Shown: one piece after another, positions 7,496 to 15,916 of the stretch
Layout of the letters: each line of letters opens with the position of its first letter
Numbering within the stretch: position 1 is the first letter of the stretch
NCBI GenBank assembly: GCA_946414885.1
Contig: CAMKQH010000031.1
Location: 1-36,374, forward strand
Direction of reading: 5' to 3'
Length of the DNA: 36,374 nt
Origin: an uncultured Lachnospiraceae bacterium
GTDB taxonomy: Bacteria > Bacillota > Clostridia > Lachnospirales > Lachnospiraceae
The notes under the pieces: model-generated
What the model was told of the DNA's origin: nothing
Database searches by the model: none
Seen by the model: only the letters and a program-made list of their open reading frames with translations
Position numbers and translations under genes: made by a program

Positions 7496-7927
7496 CTATT
7501 TCCAATGAAACGTGATGATCCCCAGAATGGCGATCCCCATGCCGAGAGCCTTCCGCCATTCAAAGGGCTGGCGCTCCACCCCAAAGATCCCGAACAATTC
7601 CATGCCATAGGCCACGGTCAGCTGCGAAACCACGATCAGCAGCACTGCCTTTGCCGGCCCAAGGGAATCCATGCTCTTAATGACGGTGTACGTGATCAGC
7701 GCGCCGATCACGCCTCCCAGGAGCATATACTTTGGTTCCACGGAAAATACTCGTAAAAAGCTTTTCCGCTCCATTCCAAACCAGGCGCCCAGACAGACCA
7801 CAAAAGCCGTCAGCTGCACAAACGCACTGGCAGACCAGATGCCGGAAGCCTTGGTCACCTGCGTGTTGAAAACGCCCTGTATGCTCATCAGGGCACCTGA
7901 CAAAATTGCAATAAAAAAACCGGCCAT
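7496..7927 (-). CDS. Small DMT-superfamily membrane protein (YdcZ/DUF606-like)
   Basis: This 143-residue protein has about five hydrophobic helices and is the usual length for the YdcZ group of the drug/metabolite transporter superfamily. The opening MAGFFIAILSGALMSIQG and the later GVIGALITYT are typical. The substrate is unknown. AAAGGAGG lies seven bases before the ATG. It lies 52 bp after the solute-binding protein gene and may be the last gene of the arg transcript, since a promoter follows it for comEA. No terminator is visible between. Confidence 0.85.
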   Translation of the reverse strand: MAGFFIAILSGALMSIQGVFNTQVTKASGIWSASAFVQLTAFVVCLGAWFGMERKSFLRVFSVEPKYMLLGGVIGALITYTVIKSMDSLGPAKAVLLIVVSQLTVAYGMELFGIFGVERQPFEWRKALGMGIAILGIITFHWK

Positions 7928-7979
7928 GACGTACCTCCTTTTAAGGATCAGTATGTCCCGTCCGGTTTATTTTATGCCA

Positions 7980-9353
7980 TTATTCTTCGCCAATCTGCGT
8001 TGAGATCTGAGCTTCCAGCTCCTGCAAAAGCGGCAGGATCTCCTCGCCGTCCCAAACCTTTGCAAACAGCGCTTCCAACTGAAGCCAAAGATTACCAATC
8101 TCCATCATCTTCGGCAGGGAAATGCTTGCAGCGTATTGCTCCATGAAAGTGGTAAGGAGCTCGTCTCCCCTGCATGCCTGCAGGGCCGTTGCCATCTTGC
8201 CTGATTTCGAGTAAAAGTCCGGCGTATTGGATCTCGTCAAATACTCCGCGAAGCGGTTTGCCAAATCCTTATGCTCGGAAAAGCCATTGATCGCAAGCGC
8301 GTTCGTCACGGAAAGAGTTCTGCTCTTAAGCGTGTCACTGACGTCAGGGAGCTTCGCCACGCCGTAGTCATAGACAAAAATCCCTTCCTGCTTGGCTTGC
8401 TCAAGCTTTTTCACCACGTCCGTCGTGCCGATGGTGAAAACCAGCCTTCCCTCCATGAAATCCTGCAACACGGTCTCGCTGTCCGAGTTCTCCGGCTCAA
8501 TAAAGAAGAACTGGCTCAGTTCCTGATATGTTTTCAGGCAATCCACGGTCTCATTGTTGTAAATGTCAACGTTCAGATTGTCGTCCCCGCATTCGCCGCC
8601 GACGATCAGATAATTTCCTACGATCCAATAGTTATAAAAAATGTCCGACACGTCCCATTTCATGACGCCGTCCACGCCCTCAGGCGCGTCGAAGGTGTCT
8701 GCGAACTTCAGCAGACCTTCCACCGTCAGGGGAACGCCGTCCTCGCCGACGCAGTTCTCCGACCAGCCGCCGCCCTCGTTTTCTTCCTCGTAACCCTCCG
8801 CCGCAAGTGCAGCGCGGTCCGCCTGCTGCCTCAGCCACATTTCGATGTAGTCCTTGTTATAGACGAGAATGCTCGTCTCATAATAGAACGGATAGGCCAC
8901 CATTTTCATGTGATAGGTTACGGCAGACAAAGCCGTAAGCGGGTACCATGCTTCATTTATCATTCCGGACTTATTCTGGATCTCCGTCGCAAGTCCGGAG
9001 AGATACGCCTGTTCCAACTCGTCATTGTTGATGACGTAGGCATCCGGAGTTTTCTGTTCCGGATCCATCGTCGCCTCGTATACGTCCTGAAGCAACGTGG
9101 AAGTCGTCTTTAACACGGGAATCACGCGAACGCCCTCTGTCTCGCCGAAGCTGACGGCGGCACTGCTCACGTAGCTCTCCAGATCCGGATCCGAATACCA
9201 GACGTAAATGGTTTCCTTCTGGCTGGTCCAAGTCGTCTCCTCCTCCGGATTCTCTGGCTCCTTCACCGTGAGCTTCCCGTTGCTTCCATAGATGATCAAA
9301 GCCACCATGATGACTGTCAGAAGAACGGAAATCAATCTTCTTTGACTATGCAT
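7980..9353 (-). CDS. Orphan extracellular solute-binding protein
   Basis: This 457-residue protein has an N-terminal membrane segment (about 7-24) and a periplasmic-binding-protein-like body of the ABC family 1 type: YVWYSDPDLESYVSSAAVSFGE near the start, then alternating segments such as MVAYPFYYETSILVYNKD and FMEGRLVFTIG. No lipobox cysteine follows the hydrophobic part, so it seems membrane-anchored rather than lipidated. No permease or ATPase gene is nearby. Only 3 bp separate it from the argD stop, and its ribosome site GAGGAG lies in the last argD codons, so its translation is probably coupled to argD. The ligand is unknown; a sensing role or one tied to arginine metabolism is possible. 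Confidence 0.85.
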   Translation of the reverse strand: MHSQRRLISVLLTVIMVALIIYGSNGKLTVKEPENPEEETTWTSQKETIYVWYSDPDLESYVSSAAVSFGETEGVRVIPVLKTTSTLLQDVYEATMDPEQKTPDAYVINNDELEQAYLSGLATEIQNKSGMINEAWYPLTALSAVTYHMKMVAYPFYYETSILVYNKDYIEMWLRQQADRAALAAEGYEEENEGGGWSENCVGEDGVPLTVEGLLKFADTFDAPEGVDGVMKWDVSDIFYNYWIVGNYLIVGGECGDDNLNVDIYNNETVDCLKTYQELSQFFFIEPENSDSETVLQDFMEGRLVFTIGTTDVVKKLEQAKQEGIFVYDYGVAKLPDVSDTLKSRTLSVTNALAINGFSEHKDLANRFAEYLTRSNTPDFYSKSGKMATALQACRGDELLTTFMEQYAASISLPKMMEIGNLWLQLEALFAKVWDGEEILPLLQELEAQISTQIGEE

Positions 9354-9356
9354 GCA

Positions 9357-10547
9357 TTACTCCTCAATACATTCTTCCAAAATTTCGATCATTTGATCCA
9401 CGTCCTTCTCCGTGATCACGAGAGCAGGCACAAAGCGGATAATGTTGGGACCTGCGTTAATGAGAAGCAGTCCCTTCTCGATGGCGCGATTGATGATGGG
9501 GCCAACGGGCTGTTCGAACAAAAGTCCCTGCATCAGTCCCACGCCGCGATGCTCCTTGATGCAGGAGTGACGGCTCATAACCTCCATGAGCTTCTTCTCA
9601 AGATAAGGTGCCACGCGGTTTACGTTGTCCAAGACGCCAAGCTTTTCATATTGCTCGAATACGGCAACGGTTGCCGCACATGCCAGCGGGTTGCCGCCGT
9701 AGGTTGTGCCGTGATCGCCTGCCACGAGGGAGTTCTGGCCAACCTTCTCCGTCATCATGAAGGCACCCATGGGAACGCCGCAGGATAATGCCTTCGCGCT
9801 GGTCATAACGTCGGGCTTGATGCCGTAGCGCTGCCATGCAAACATGGTTCCCGTGCGGCCCATGCCGCACTGGATCTCGTCCAGCATCATAAGAATGTCC
9901 TTCTCGTCGCAGATCTTGCGGATTCCCTCAAGAAATTCCTTCGTCGCGGGCGTAAGTCCGCCTTCACCCTGCACGGTCTCCAACAAAATTGCGCAGGTCT
10001 TGTCATTTACCTGATCCAATACGCTCTGCAGGTCGTTCATCTGCGCAAAGCGGATGTTGCCGATCATGGGCTCAAAGGCATCGCGATAATGGCGGTTGCC
10101 CGTCACGGAGAGCGCACCCATGGTACGTCCGTGGAAGGAATGCTCTAACGCGATGATCTGATGATCCGTTCTTCCGTCCTTTAAGAAAGCGTACTTACGC
10201 GCCGTTTTGATGGCGCCCTCGATGGCTTCGGCACCGGAGTTGGTGAAGAACACACGGTCCATGCCGGAAGCTGCCTTCAGCTTCTTTGCCGCCTCGATGG
10301 CAGGCACGTTGTAATAGTAATTGGATGTGTGGATCAGCTTGTCGATCTGATTCTTCAAGGCATCGTTATATGCTTTGTTTCCATAGCCCAGCGCAAACAC
10401 GGCAATACCTGCCACAAAGTCCAAATATTCCTTACCGTTAATGTCATAGAGATGCACGCCCTCGCCCTTGTCGAGAACGATCTGAAAACGATTATAAGTA
10501 TGCAGGAGGGCGCTCTCCGCCTCATCAATGTATGCTTTCATGTCCAT
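9357..10547 (-). CDS. argD: Acetylornithine aminotransferase
   Basis: This 396-residue PLP-dependent class III aminotransferase converts N-acetylglutamate semialdehyde to N-acetylornithine with glutamate as amino donor. Visible features are the NSGAEAIEGAIKTARK region (103-118), DEIQCGMGRTG (223-233) and the PLP lysine in SAKALSCGVPMGAF (K252). The length fits the family. It is last of the four arg genes and is followed by the solute-binding protein after 3 bp. Start at 10547 or two codons later; GAGGAG is upstream. Some close relatives use ornithine or GABA, but the arg context decides. Confidence 0.96.
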   Translation of the reverse strand: MDMKAYIDEAESALLHTYNRFQIVLDKGEGVHLYDINGKEYLDFVAGIAVFALGYGNKAYNDALKNQIDKLIHTSNYYYNVPAIEAAKKLKAASGMDRVFFTNSGAEAIEGAIKTARKYAFLKDGRTDHQIIALEHSFHGRTMGALSVTGNRHYRDAFEPMIGNIRFAQMNDLQSVLDQVNDKTCAILLETVQGEGGLTPATKEFLEGIRKICDEKDILMMLDEIQCGMGRTGTMFAWQRYGIKPDVMTSAKALSCGVPMGAFMMTEKVGQNSLVAGDHGTTYGGNPLACAATVAVFEQYEKLGVLDNVNRVAPYLEKKLMEVMSRHSCIKEHRGVGLMQGLLFEQPVGPIINRAIEKGLLLINAGPNIIRFVPALVITEKDVDQMIEILEECIEE

Positions 10548-10604
10548 ATGCCACTTCTCCTCTCACTCAAAAAACGCCATTCCAATGGCTACCCGTCCGT
10601 TACG

Positions 10605-11561
10605 TTAGGAAAGAACAAGTCCCTTCTTCTCGTCGCAGCCAAGCTTTACGTTCAGGCACTGCATGGCAGCACCGGAAGCACCTTTTCCAAGGTTGTCAAA
10701 CACCGCGCTGACAAGAAGTCTGTCCTCATTTCCGGTCACGTAGATCCGCGCGTCGTCCTTACCCGACATGGCATTTGCCGCGAAGAAACCATTTCCCTCT
10801 GCCTCGCTGCCAAAGGGCATCACCTTGATGAACGGCTCGCCGTCATAGTAGGCTGCAAATCTCTTCTGCAGCTCCTCAGGCGTTACCTTCTCCTTCAAGA
10901 GATGCGCGTAAATGGGAAGCGAAACGATCATTCCGCTGTAATAGTCATCCACGACGGGCGTAAACAAAGGCTCCCTGTCAAGGCCGGAGATCAGTTTCAT
11001 TTCCTTCAGGTGCTTATGCTGCTGACTAAGCGCATACTCCCTGGGTGCAAACAGATCCTCCGTTTTGTCTGCGGATTCATATACCGCGATCGCCTTCTTT
11101 CCCGCTCCGCTGTAGCCGGAAAGTGCCGTAACGCAAACGGGATAATCCGTTCCCATGATTCCCATTTTCACGAGAGGATATACCATCATCATGAAGCCTG
11201 AGGCATAGCATCCGGGAACGGCAATTCTCTTGCTGTTTTTGATCTTGTCACGAAACTCTTTTCCAAGCTCCGGGAAGCCGTAAGCCCACTCCGGATTGGT
11301 TCTGTGTGCCGTGGAAGTATCAATGACGCAAACATGATCATTGTCCGGGTCGATCAGGCTCACTGCCTCGATGGCTGCCGCGTCAGGCAGACAAAGAAAG
11401 GCAACATCCGCGGAATTGATCAGTTTTCTTCTCTCCTCAGGATCCTTTCGCAGCTCCGGATCGATCGAAAGTAATTCCATGTCATCCCTGACGGCCATGC
11501 GCTCGTTGATACGAAGTCCCGTCGTTCCTTCCCTGCCGTCAATAAATATCTTGATACTCAC
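10605..11561 (-). CDS. argC: N-acetyl-gamma-glutamyl-phosphate reductase, type 2
   Basis: This 318-residue enzyme reduces N-acetylglutamyl phosphate to the semialdehyde with NADPH. The sequence is of the shorter type 2 form: it begins IKIFIDGREGTTGLRI, has DTSTAHRTNP (81-90) and the catalytic cysteine in VPGCYASG (C118). The start is GTG with AGGAGG well spaced upstream. It lies 48 bp after argB and 57 bp before argD in the arg cluster. Confidence 0.96.
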   Translation of the reverse strand: MSIKIFIDGREGTTGLRINERMAVRDDMELLSIDPELRKDPEERRKLINSADVAFLCLPDAAAIEAVSLIDPDNDHVCVIDTSTAHRTNPEWAYGFPELGKEFRDKIKNSKRIAVPGCYASGFMMMVYPLVKMGIMGTDYPVCVTALSGYSGAGKKAIAVYESADKTEDLFAPREYALSQQHKHLKEMKLISGLDREPLFTPVVDDYYSGMIVSLPIYAHLLKEKVTPEELQKRFAAYYDGEPFIKVMPFGSEAEGNGFFAANAMSGKDDARIYVTGNEDRLLVSAVFDNLGKGASGAAMQCLNVKLGCDEKKGLVLS

Positions 11562-11609
11562 GTATTTTTCCTCCTAAGACAAATCATTCTGCCAGATTTC
11601 CTGGCCAGA

Positions 11610-12500
11610 TTAGGGTTCCACGTTCTCGTCGTCCGAGATGATCGCCGTGCCGACGCCCTTTCTCGTAAAGATCTCAAGGAGCAGGCAGTGCGGGATTCTT
11701 CCGTCAAGAATGTGCACGCGGTTAACGCCGTTCTTGATGGCGGAGGTGCAGTTTGCAAGCTTGGGAAGCATGCCGCCGCCAATGTAACCGCCGTTAATGA
11801 GCTCATCTGCCTCCGTGGCGGTAAGTCTGCCGATGAAGGAGGACTTATCGTTAAAGTCACGGTACAGACCCTCAACGTCCGTCAGGAACACCAGCTTATC
11901 CGCGCCAACTGCCTTTGCGATCGCGCAGGCTGCGTCATCTGCGTTGATGTTGTAGGTCTGGAACTGATCGTCAAGACCAATGGGTGCCACAATGGGAAGG
12001 AAATCCTTCTCAAGCATGTCATAGAGCACCTTGGGATCCACCTTCGTAATGTCACCTACAAAGCCGATGTCCTGACCGTCAGAATATTTCTTTTCTACCT
12101 GAAGCAGGCCGCCGTCCTTGCCGCTGATGCCGACTGCCTTTACGCCAAGCTCCTGCACCATGGTCACAAGCTGCTTGTTCACCTTGCCCAGCACCATCTC
12201 GGCAATCTCCATGGTCTCTGCGTCAGTCACGCGAAGGCCGTTCACAAACTTTGCCTCCTTGCCGACCTTGCCAACCCATCTGCTGATCTCCTTGCCGCCG
12301 CCGTGCACGATGATGGGCTTAAATCCAACAAGCTTAAGGAGCGTTACGTCCTTGATCACGTTCTTCTGCAATTCCTCATTGCTCATGGCGCTTCCGCCGT
12401 ATTTTACCACAATGATCTTTCTGTTAAACTTCTGAATGTACGGCAGCGCCTCGATCAACACCTCCGCCTTCTGCATTACCTGCTCCATGTCCTTTTCCAT
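11610..12500 (-). CDS. argB: Acetylglutamate kinase
   Basis: This 296-residue amino-acid kinase phosphorylates N-acetylglutamate, usually the arginine-controlled step when ArgJ recycles the acetyl group. It has KYGGSAM near residue 30 and the [12 protein letters not shown] substrate loop around 60, followed by the typical GLRVTD segment. The N-terminal helix of about 20 residues before the kinase core is the feature linked in the family to arginine-sensitive hexamers, so arginine inhibition is likely but not shown. AGAGG precedes the ATG. A 261-bp gap with a structured element separates it from argJ. Confidence 0.96.
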   Translation of the reverse strand: MEKDMEQVMQKAEVLIEALPYIQKFNRKIIVVKYGGSAMSNEELQKNVIKDVTLLKLVGFKPIIVHGGGKEISRWVGKVGKEAKFVNGLRVTDAETMEIAEMVLGKVNKQLVTMVQELGVKAVGISGKDGGLLQVEKKYSDGQDIGFVGDITKVDPKVLYDMLEKDFLPIVAPIGLDDQFQTYNINADDAACAIAKAVGADKLVFLTDVEGLYRDFNDKSSFIGRLTATEADELINGGYIGGGMLPKLANCTSAIKNGVNRVHILDGRIPHCLLLEIFTRKGVGTAIISDDENVEP

Positions 12501-12555
12501 GTCACTACCTCTTTCTCATTTCATACTCTTTCAAGATTATCGCAACACCCACTAC

Positions 12556-12758
12556 CTCGAGGGGAAGGCTTGGAATTGTCTTCCTCAGGCATGTGTGCCA
12601 AGCGTCAGTACTTAGGCGACGTACTTTGGCGCCTTAGTACTGCTACGCTGCACGTCCGTCGCAGACTTTGTCTGCGATCCGACGCGAAGCAAGGACGAGC
12701 CGGAGGCTCGCTCCAGGCGCGAGCGTGCCTGAGAAGACATTCCAAGCCTCACCCCGAG
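12556..12758. repeat. Structured intergenic element, copy 2
   Basis: This 203-bp element lies between argJ and argB, starting three bases after the argJ stop on the transcribed strand. It shares the trunk of copy 1 (CTCGAGGGG at one end, CCCCGAG at the other, and the blocks AGGCATGTGTGCCAAGCGTC and GCGCGAGCGTGCCT). Stems: 12577-12591 with 12726-12739, and 12606-12618 with 12630-12642. It lacks the 12-bp tip stem of copy 1. In its place it has extra side hairpins at about 12654-12710 (for example TCGCAGAC facing GTCTGCGA, and GAGCCGGAGGCTC). It would be transcribed within the arg message. Confidence 0.87.
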
Positions 12759-12761
12759 TTA

Positions 12762-13991
12762 TTAGCTGCGGTAGTCCGCGTTAATCTTCACGTAATCGTA
12801 GCTCAGGTCACATCCCCATGCGGTGGCCTCCGCATCGCCCGCATGCATGTCCACGTACACCGTAACCTCCGGTGCGGAAAGAAGCTCCGTGGCCTCCTCC
12901 TCGCTATAGCTCTTGGGAGCGCCGTCTCCAAAGACCTGAATGCGCTTGCCATTGCCTTCAAAGAACAGATCCACCTTGTCGGGATCAAACTGCACGCCGC
13001 TGTATCCAAGCGCGCAAAGGAAACGTCCAAAATTACAGTCATGTCCAAAGATCGCTGCCTTGCTAAGGGACGAACAGATCACGGATTTCGCAAGGATTCT
13101 TGCGTTCTGCTTTGTGTCAGCGTTTACGACCTTCGTCTCGAACAGACAGGTTGCGCCTTCGCCGTCGCCTGCCATCTTTCTTGCCAGGTACTTCGTCACG
13201 TAATTCAGAGCCTCGCAGAAAGCATCGTAATCCGCGCCCTCCGAAGTGATCTCCTCATTGCCTGCAAGACCGTTTGCCAGAACAAGCAGCGTGTCATTCG
13301 TGGAAGTGTCTCCGTCCACGCTGATCATGTTGAAGGAATCCACCACGGCAGCGCTCACGGCCTTCTGCAGCAGCGCCTTGGAGATATTTACGTCCGTGGA
13401 TACGTAGCCAAGCATCGTGCACATGTTGGGATGGATCATGCCGGATCCCTTGCACATTGCGCCCATCACGGCCTTCTTTCCGCCAACCTCAAACTCCACT
13501 GCGATCTGCTTGTGTACGGTATCCGTGGTCATAATGGCCTTTGCTGCCTCAAGTCCTGCCTCGAGGGTGCCGGCCTTTGCTGCCACCAGCTTGTCAATGC
13601 CGGCCTCCAAACGGTCCACGGGCATCTGCATGCCAATAACGCCGGTGGAACCGATCAGAACTGCCGTCTCAGGAATGCCAAGGAGCTTTCCCGCATGCCT
13701 TGCCTCCGCCTCGCAGGCATCCATGCCCTGCTTGCCGGTACATGCGTTTGCAATTCCGGAATTAACTACGACTGCCTGTACAAAAGGCGCCGTCTCCACA
13801 AGCTTTTTGTCCCAGAGCACGGGAGCAGCCTTCACCACGTTGCTGGTAAAGGTTCCCGCCACCTTGCAGGGAGCCGTGGAATACACCAGTGCCATGTCTT
13901 TTCTGTTCTTATATTTTACGCCGGCCATGACGCCTGCTGCCTCAAATCCTATTGCAGCCGTAATGCCGCCTTCAATTTCCTTGATACTCAT
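12762..13991 (-). CDS. argJ: Glutamate N-acetyltransferase / ornithine acetyltransferase
   Basis: This 409-residue enzyme moves the acetyl group from N-acetylornithine to glutamate, closing the acetyl cycle. ArgJ proteins cut themselves into two chains before the catalytic threonine of the motif NM(A/C)TML; here it reads KGSGMIHPNMCTMLGY, so the cut is expected between C191 and T192. GSTGVIGMQMP (114-124) and TTDT (155-158) are also conserved. The start has AGGAGG seven to eight bases upstream. It is the first gene of the arg group and has its own promoter-like sequence. Confidence 0.96.
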   Translation of the reverse strand: MSIKEIEGGITAAIGFEAAGVMAGVKYKNRKDMALVYSTAPCKVAGTFTSNVVKAAPVLWDKKLVETAPFVQAVVVNSGIANACTGKQGMDACEAEARHAGKLLGIPETAVLIGSTGVIGMQMPVDRLEAGIDKLVAAKAGTLEAGLEAAKAIMTTDTVHKQIAVEFEVGGKKAVMGAMCKGSGMIHPNMCTMLGYVSTDVNISKALLQKAVSAAVVDSFNMISVDGDTSTNDTLLVLANGLAGNEEITSEGADYDAFCEALNYVTKYLARKMAGDGEGATCLFETKVVNADTKQNARILAKSVICSSLSKAAIFGHDCNFGRFLCALGYSGVQFDPDKVDLFFEGNGKRIQVFGDGAPKSYSEEEATELLSAPEVTVYVDMHAGDAEATAWGCDLSYDYVKINADYRS

Positions 13992-14013
13992 TTTCTCATC
14001 CTCCTGCCTTCTA

Positions 14014-14042
14014 ATTACTGCCCATCCACTTCACTACGTCAA
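14014..14042 (-). promoter_or_regulatory. Probable promoter before argJ
   Basis: On the minus strand TTGACG (14037-14042) and AGTAAT (14014-14019) are 17 bp apart in the 78-bp gap between the HD-GYP gene and argJ. The leader would be about 20 bases and contain the AGGAGG site. The -35 is good, the -10 moderate. No ARG-box was seen here. Confidence 0.5.
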
Positions 14043-14045
14043 ACG

Positions 14046-14075
14046 CATTAAGGGAAATCCGTATCCCCCTTAATG
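14046..14075 (-). terminator. Hairpin at the end of the HD-GYP gene
   Basis: CATTAAGGG (14046-14054) and CCCTTAATG (14067-14075) form a perfect 9-bp stem that includes the HD-GYP stop codon. On the minus strand the following bases are CGTTTGACG, so there is no U-run. It may be a weak terminator or a message-stabilising hairpin just before the argJ promoter. Confidence 0.4.
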
Positions 14076-15296
14076 CTCCCGTCTTCGTCTCCAATGCTGA
14101 GCCGTCATGACCAGCTCCTCTTGTGCGTCAGGATACTTCTTGAATACTTCCAGGAATTCGTCATAATGGGCCACAAAAATGTCCACCAATTCCGGATCAA
14201 ACTGTCTTCCCTTCTGGGAAATGATCTGGCGCTTCGCTTCCTCCGGCGTCCACGCCCTCTTGTAAGATCTCGAGGACACAAGCGCGTCAAACACGTCCGC
14301 AATGGCCACGCAGCGCGCGTTAAAATCGATCTCCTCGCCCTTGATGCCAAGGTATCCCTTGCCGTCATAGCGCTCATGGTGCTGCAGGGCAATGATCTTT
14401 GCGATCTCCATCAGCTCTCCGGTAGAATTCTCAAACATCTTCTCGCCATAGTAAACGTGGCGCTTCATGATCTCATATTCATCGTCCGTCAGCCTTGCAG
14501 GCTTCTCCGTCACCTCTGCCGGAACGTACAGCTTACCCACGTCATGCATCATGGCTGCCGTGGATACCATCCAGACCATTTCAGGGCTCATGCCCCATGC
14601 CGTGCAAAGAATCTTCGTGTACTCAGACACTCTTCGGACGTGTCCGCCCGTCTCTTGGGACTGCAGCTCGATGACCTTCGTCAGGGACTCGATCAGCATC
14701 TGCTCATTGGATACCAGCTCATTGTTCTTCTTTACCAGGCTCTTGATCAGCTTCTGGATCCTCTCCGTGATCCCATAGCACAAAACGGCAATGCTGACAA
14801 ATTCGATCAGCCGGGGGATCATGCCGTAAAACACAACGCGGTACAGCGTCTGCAGCGGATCATCCGCCAAATACTTTACGTAATACGCCGCAAGGTGCGC
14901 AATGATAATAACGGGAACGGAAATCGCTTCCGTGTAGATCACGTCCCGCTTGTCACAGTACAGACATGCCATTACCATAGGGAATACCAGCATGATCACG
15001 ACGTGATAGGAAAACATGACGTACAAAATGCCGGAGAGCAAAACCGTTACGGTCAAAAAAATGTAGTGCATGCCCGGGCTGTCCAGATGCAGTATTTCGT
15101 AATACAGCGTCGGAAACAGCATAACGACAACGCACGCGATCAGTGACGGATACGCGCGGGAATCCAGGACAAATACGCCCAATGCATTCAGCGCGATCAC
15201 CAGGATCATCAACAGGGATGCGATCCTGCATACCATCGCCATGGTCTTATTTACGTCTTTTTGGAAATCATCCATTAAGTACTTGGAAAAGTTCAT
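14070..15296 (-). CDS. HD-GYP-domain membrane protein, likely cyclic-dinucleotide phosphodiesterase
   Basis: This 408-residue protein has about six N-terminal membrane helices (22-178), a short coiled segment (185-210) and an HD-GYP domain: HD at 251-252 in MMHDVGKLYVP, HVYYGE (280-285), QHHERYDGKGYL (305-316) and ADVFDALVSSRSYK (333-346). HD-GYP proteins break down c-di-GMP or related dinucleotides. The signature GYP reads GYL here, while the metal-binding HD and HH residues are kept, so activity is plausible but not certain. The signal sensed by the membrane part is unknown. It lies 45 bp after the GNAT gene and probably shares its transcript. Confidence 0.9.
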   Translation of the reverse strand: MNFSKYLMDDFQKDVNKTMAMVCRIASLLMILVIALNALGVFVLDSRAYPSLIACVVVMLFPTLYYEILHLDSPGMHYIFLTVTVLLSGILYVMFSYHVVIMLVFPMVMACLYCDKRDVIYTEAISVPVIIIAHLAAYYVKYLADDPLQTLYRVVFYGMIPRLIEFVSIAVLCYGITERIQKLIKSLVKKNNELVSNEQMLIESLTKVIELQSQETGGHVRRVSEYTKILCTAWGMSPEMVWMVSTAAMMHDVGKLYVPAEVTEKPARLTDDEYEIMKRHVYYGEKMFENSTGELMEIAKIIALQHHERYDGKGYLGIKGEEIDFNARCVAIADVFDALVSSRSYKRAWTPEEAKRQIISQKGRQFDPELVDIFVAHYDEFLEVFKKYPDAQEELVMTAQHWRRRREH

Positions 15297-15341
15297 AAAA
15301 AACTCCCGTCAAAAGGTGGATCGAAAGAAATCCTCAAGTGT

Positions 15342-15800
15342 CTATTTGTTGAATGCGGTAATGTTTGCCTCATTCAAGGTGAAGTCATAGTAGTTCAGGT
15401 CTAGACGCTTCGTCCAGCCAATGCAATTCCAAAAGGCATTTCCCACGTCATTCTTCGTGAAGGCGATCAGGCTGACCTTGTTGATCTGCTCTGCCTTCAA
15501 GGCATTCATGCAATACACCACCATGGCCTTGCCAATGCCCATCCGGCGATAATCCTCGCGCACGCAAACATGATACAGGCATCCGCGTCTTCCGTCATGT
15601 CCGCAAAGGATGCCGCCCACGATGGAACCGTCCTCCGCCACTGCCACGACGCTTGTGGAAGGATTTCTTTTTAAGAACCTCTCTACGCCCACTCGCGAGT
15701 CATCTATGCTGCGGATGCCAAAGCCGTGAATTGTCATCCACAGCGCATGCAGCCCTTCGTAGTGATCAATTGTCATTGTCTGAATCTCGTACTTTTTCAT
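15342..15800 (-). CDS. GNAT-family N-acetyltransferase
   Basis: The single-domain protein has 152 residues from the ATG at 15800. I preferred this to a TTG eight codons upstream because GAGG lies directly before the ATG. The acetyl-CoA loop is REDYRRMGIGKAM; the preceding block GILCGHDGRRGCLYHVCV is typical of a YpeA-like group. The substrate is unknown. The position two genes before argJ and an ARG-box-like site upstream raise the possibility of a glutamate acetyltransferase, but related enzymes act on many amines. It has its own promoter and precedes the HD-GYP gene. Confidence 0.87.
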   Translation of the reverse strand: MKKYEIQTMTIDHYEGLHALWMTIHGFGIRSIDDSRVGVERFLKRNPSTSVVAVAEDGSIVGGILCGHDGRRGCLYHVCVREDYRRMGIGKAMVVYCMNALKAEQINKVSLIAFTKNDVGNAFWNCIGWTKRLDLNYYDFTLNEANITAFNK

Positions 15801-15856
15801 TTTTACCTCATTTTTAAAATACAAAAGTAAGGCTTCCGAAACGGCGCCTAGAGAAT

Positions 15857-15884
15857 ACTATAACACTTTTTGCATAAAAGTCCA
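15857..15884 (-). promoter_or_regulatory. Probable promoter of the GNAT gene
   Basis: On the minus strand TGGACT (15879-15884) and TATAGT (15857-15862) are 16 bp apart, followed after about 55 bases by the GNAT start. The -10 matches at five of six positions, the -35 at four of six. Confidence 0.6.
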
Positions 15885-15916
15885 GTACTTTTTATTGTTT
15901 ATGCGAAATATTCTTG

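Noticed and set aside
9357..9788. Plus-strand protein overlapping the argD end
   Set aside because: Shadow frame of argD; no family features and no ribosome site.
12556..12758. T-box or arginine riboswitch before argB
   Set aside because: No T-box sequence, and the same structure occurs before comEC, so an arginine-specific sensor is unlikely.
12501..12761. Missing gene between argJ and argB
   Set aside because: No frame with a ribosome site; the gap is filled by the structured element.
11688..14051. Very long plus-strand open frame opposite argB and argJ
   Set aside because: It is antisense to two clear enzyme genes, spans the structured element and has His/Leu/Cys-rich composition typical of a shadow frame.
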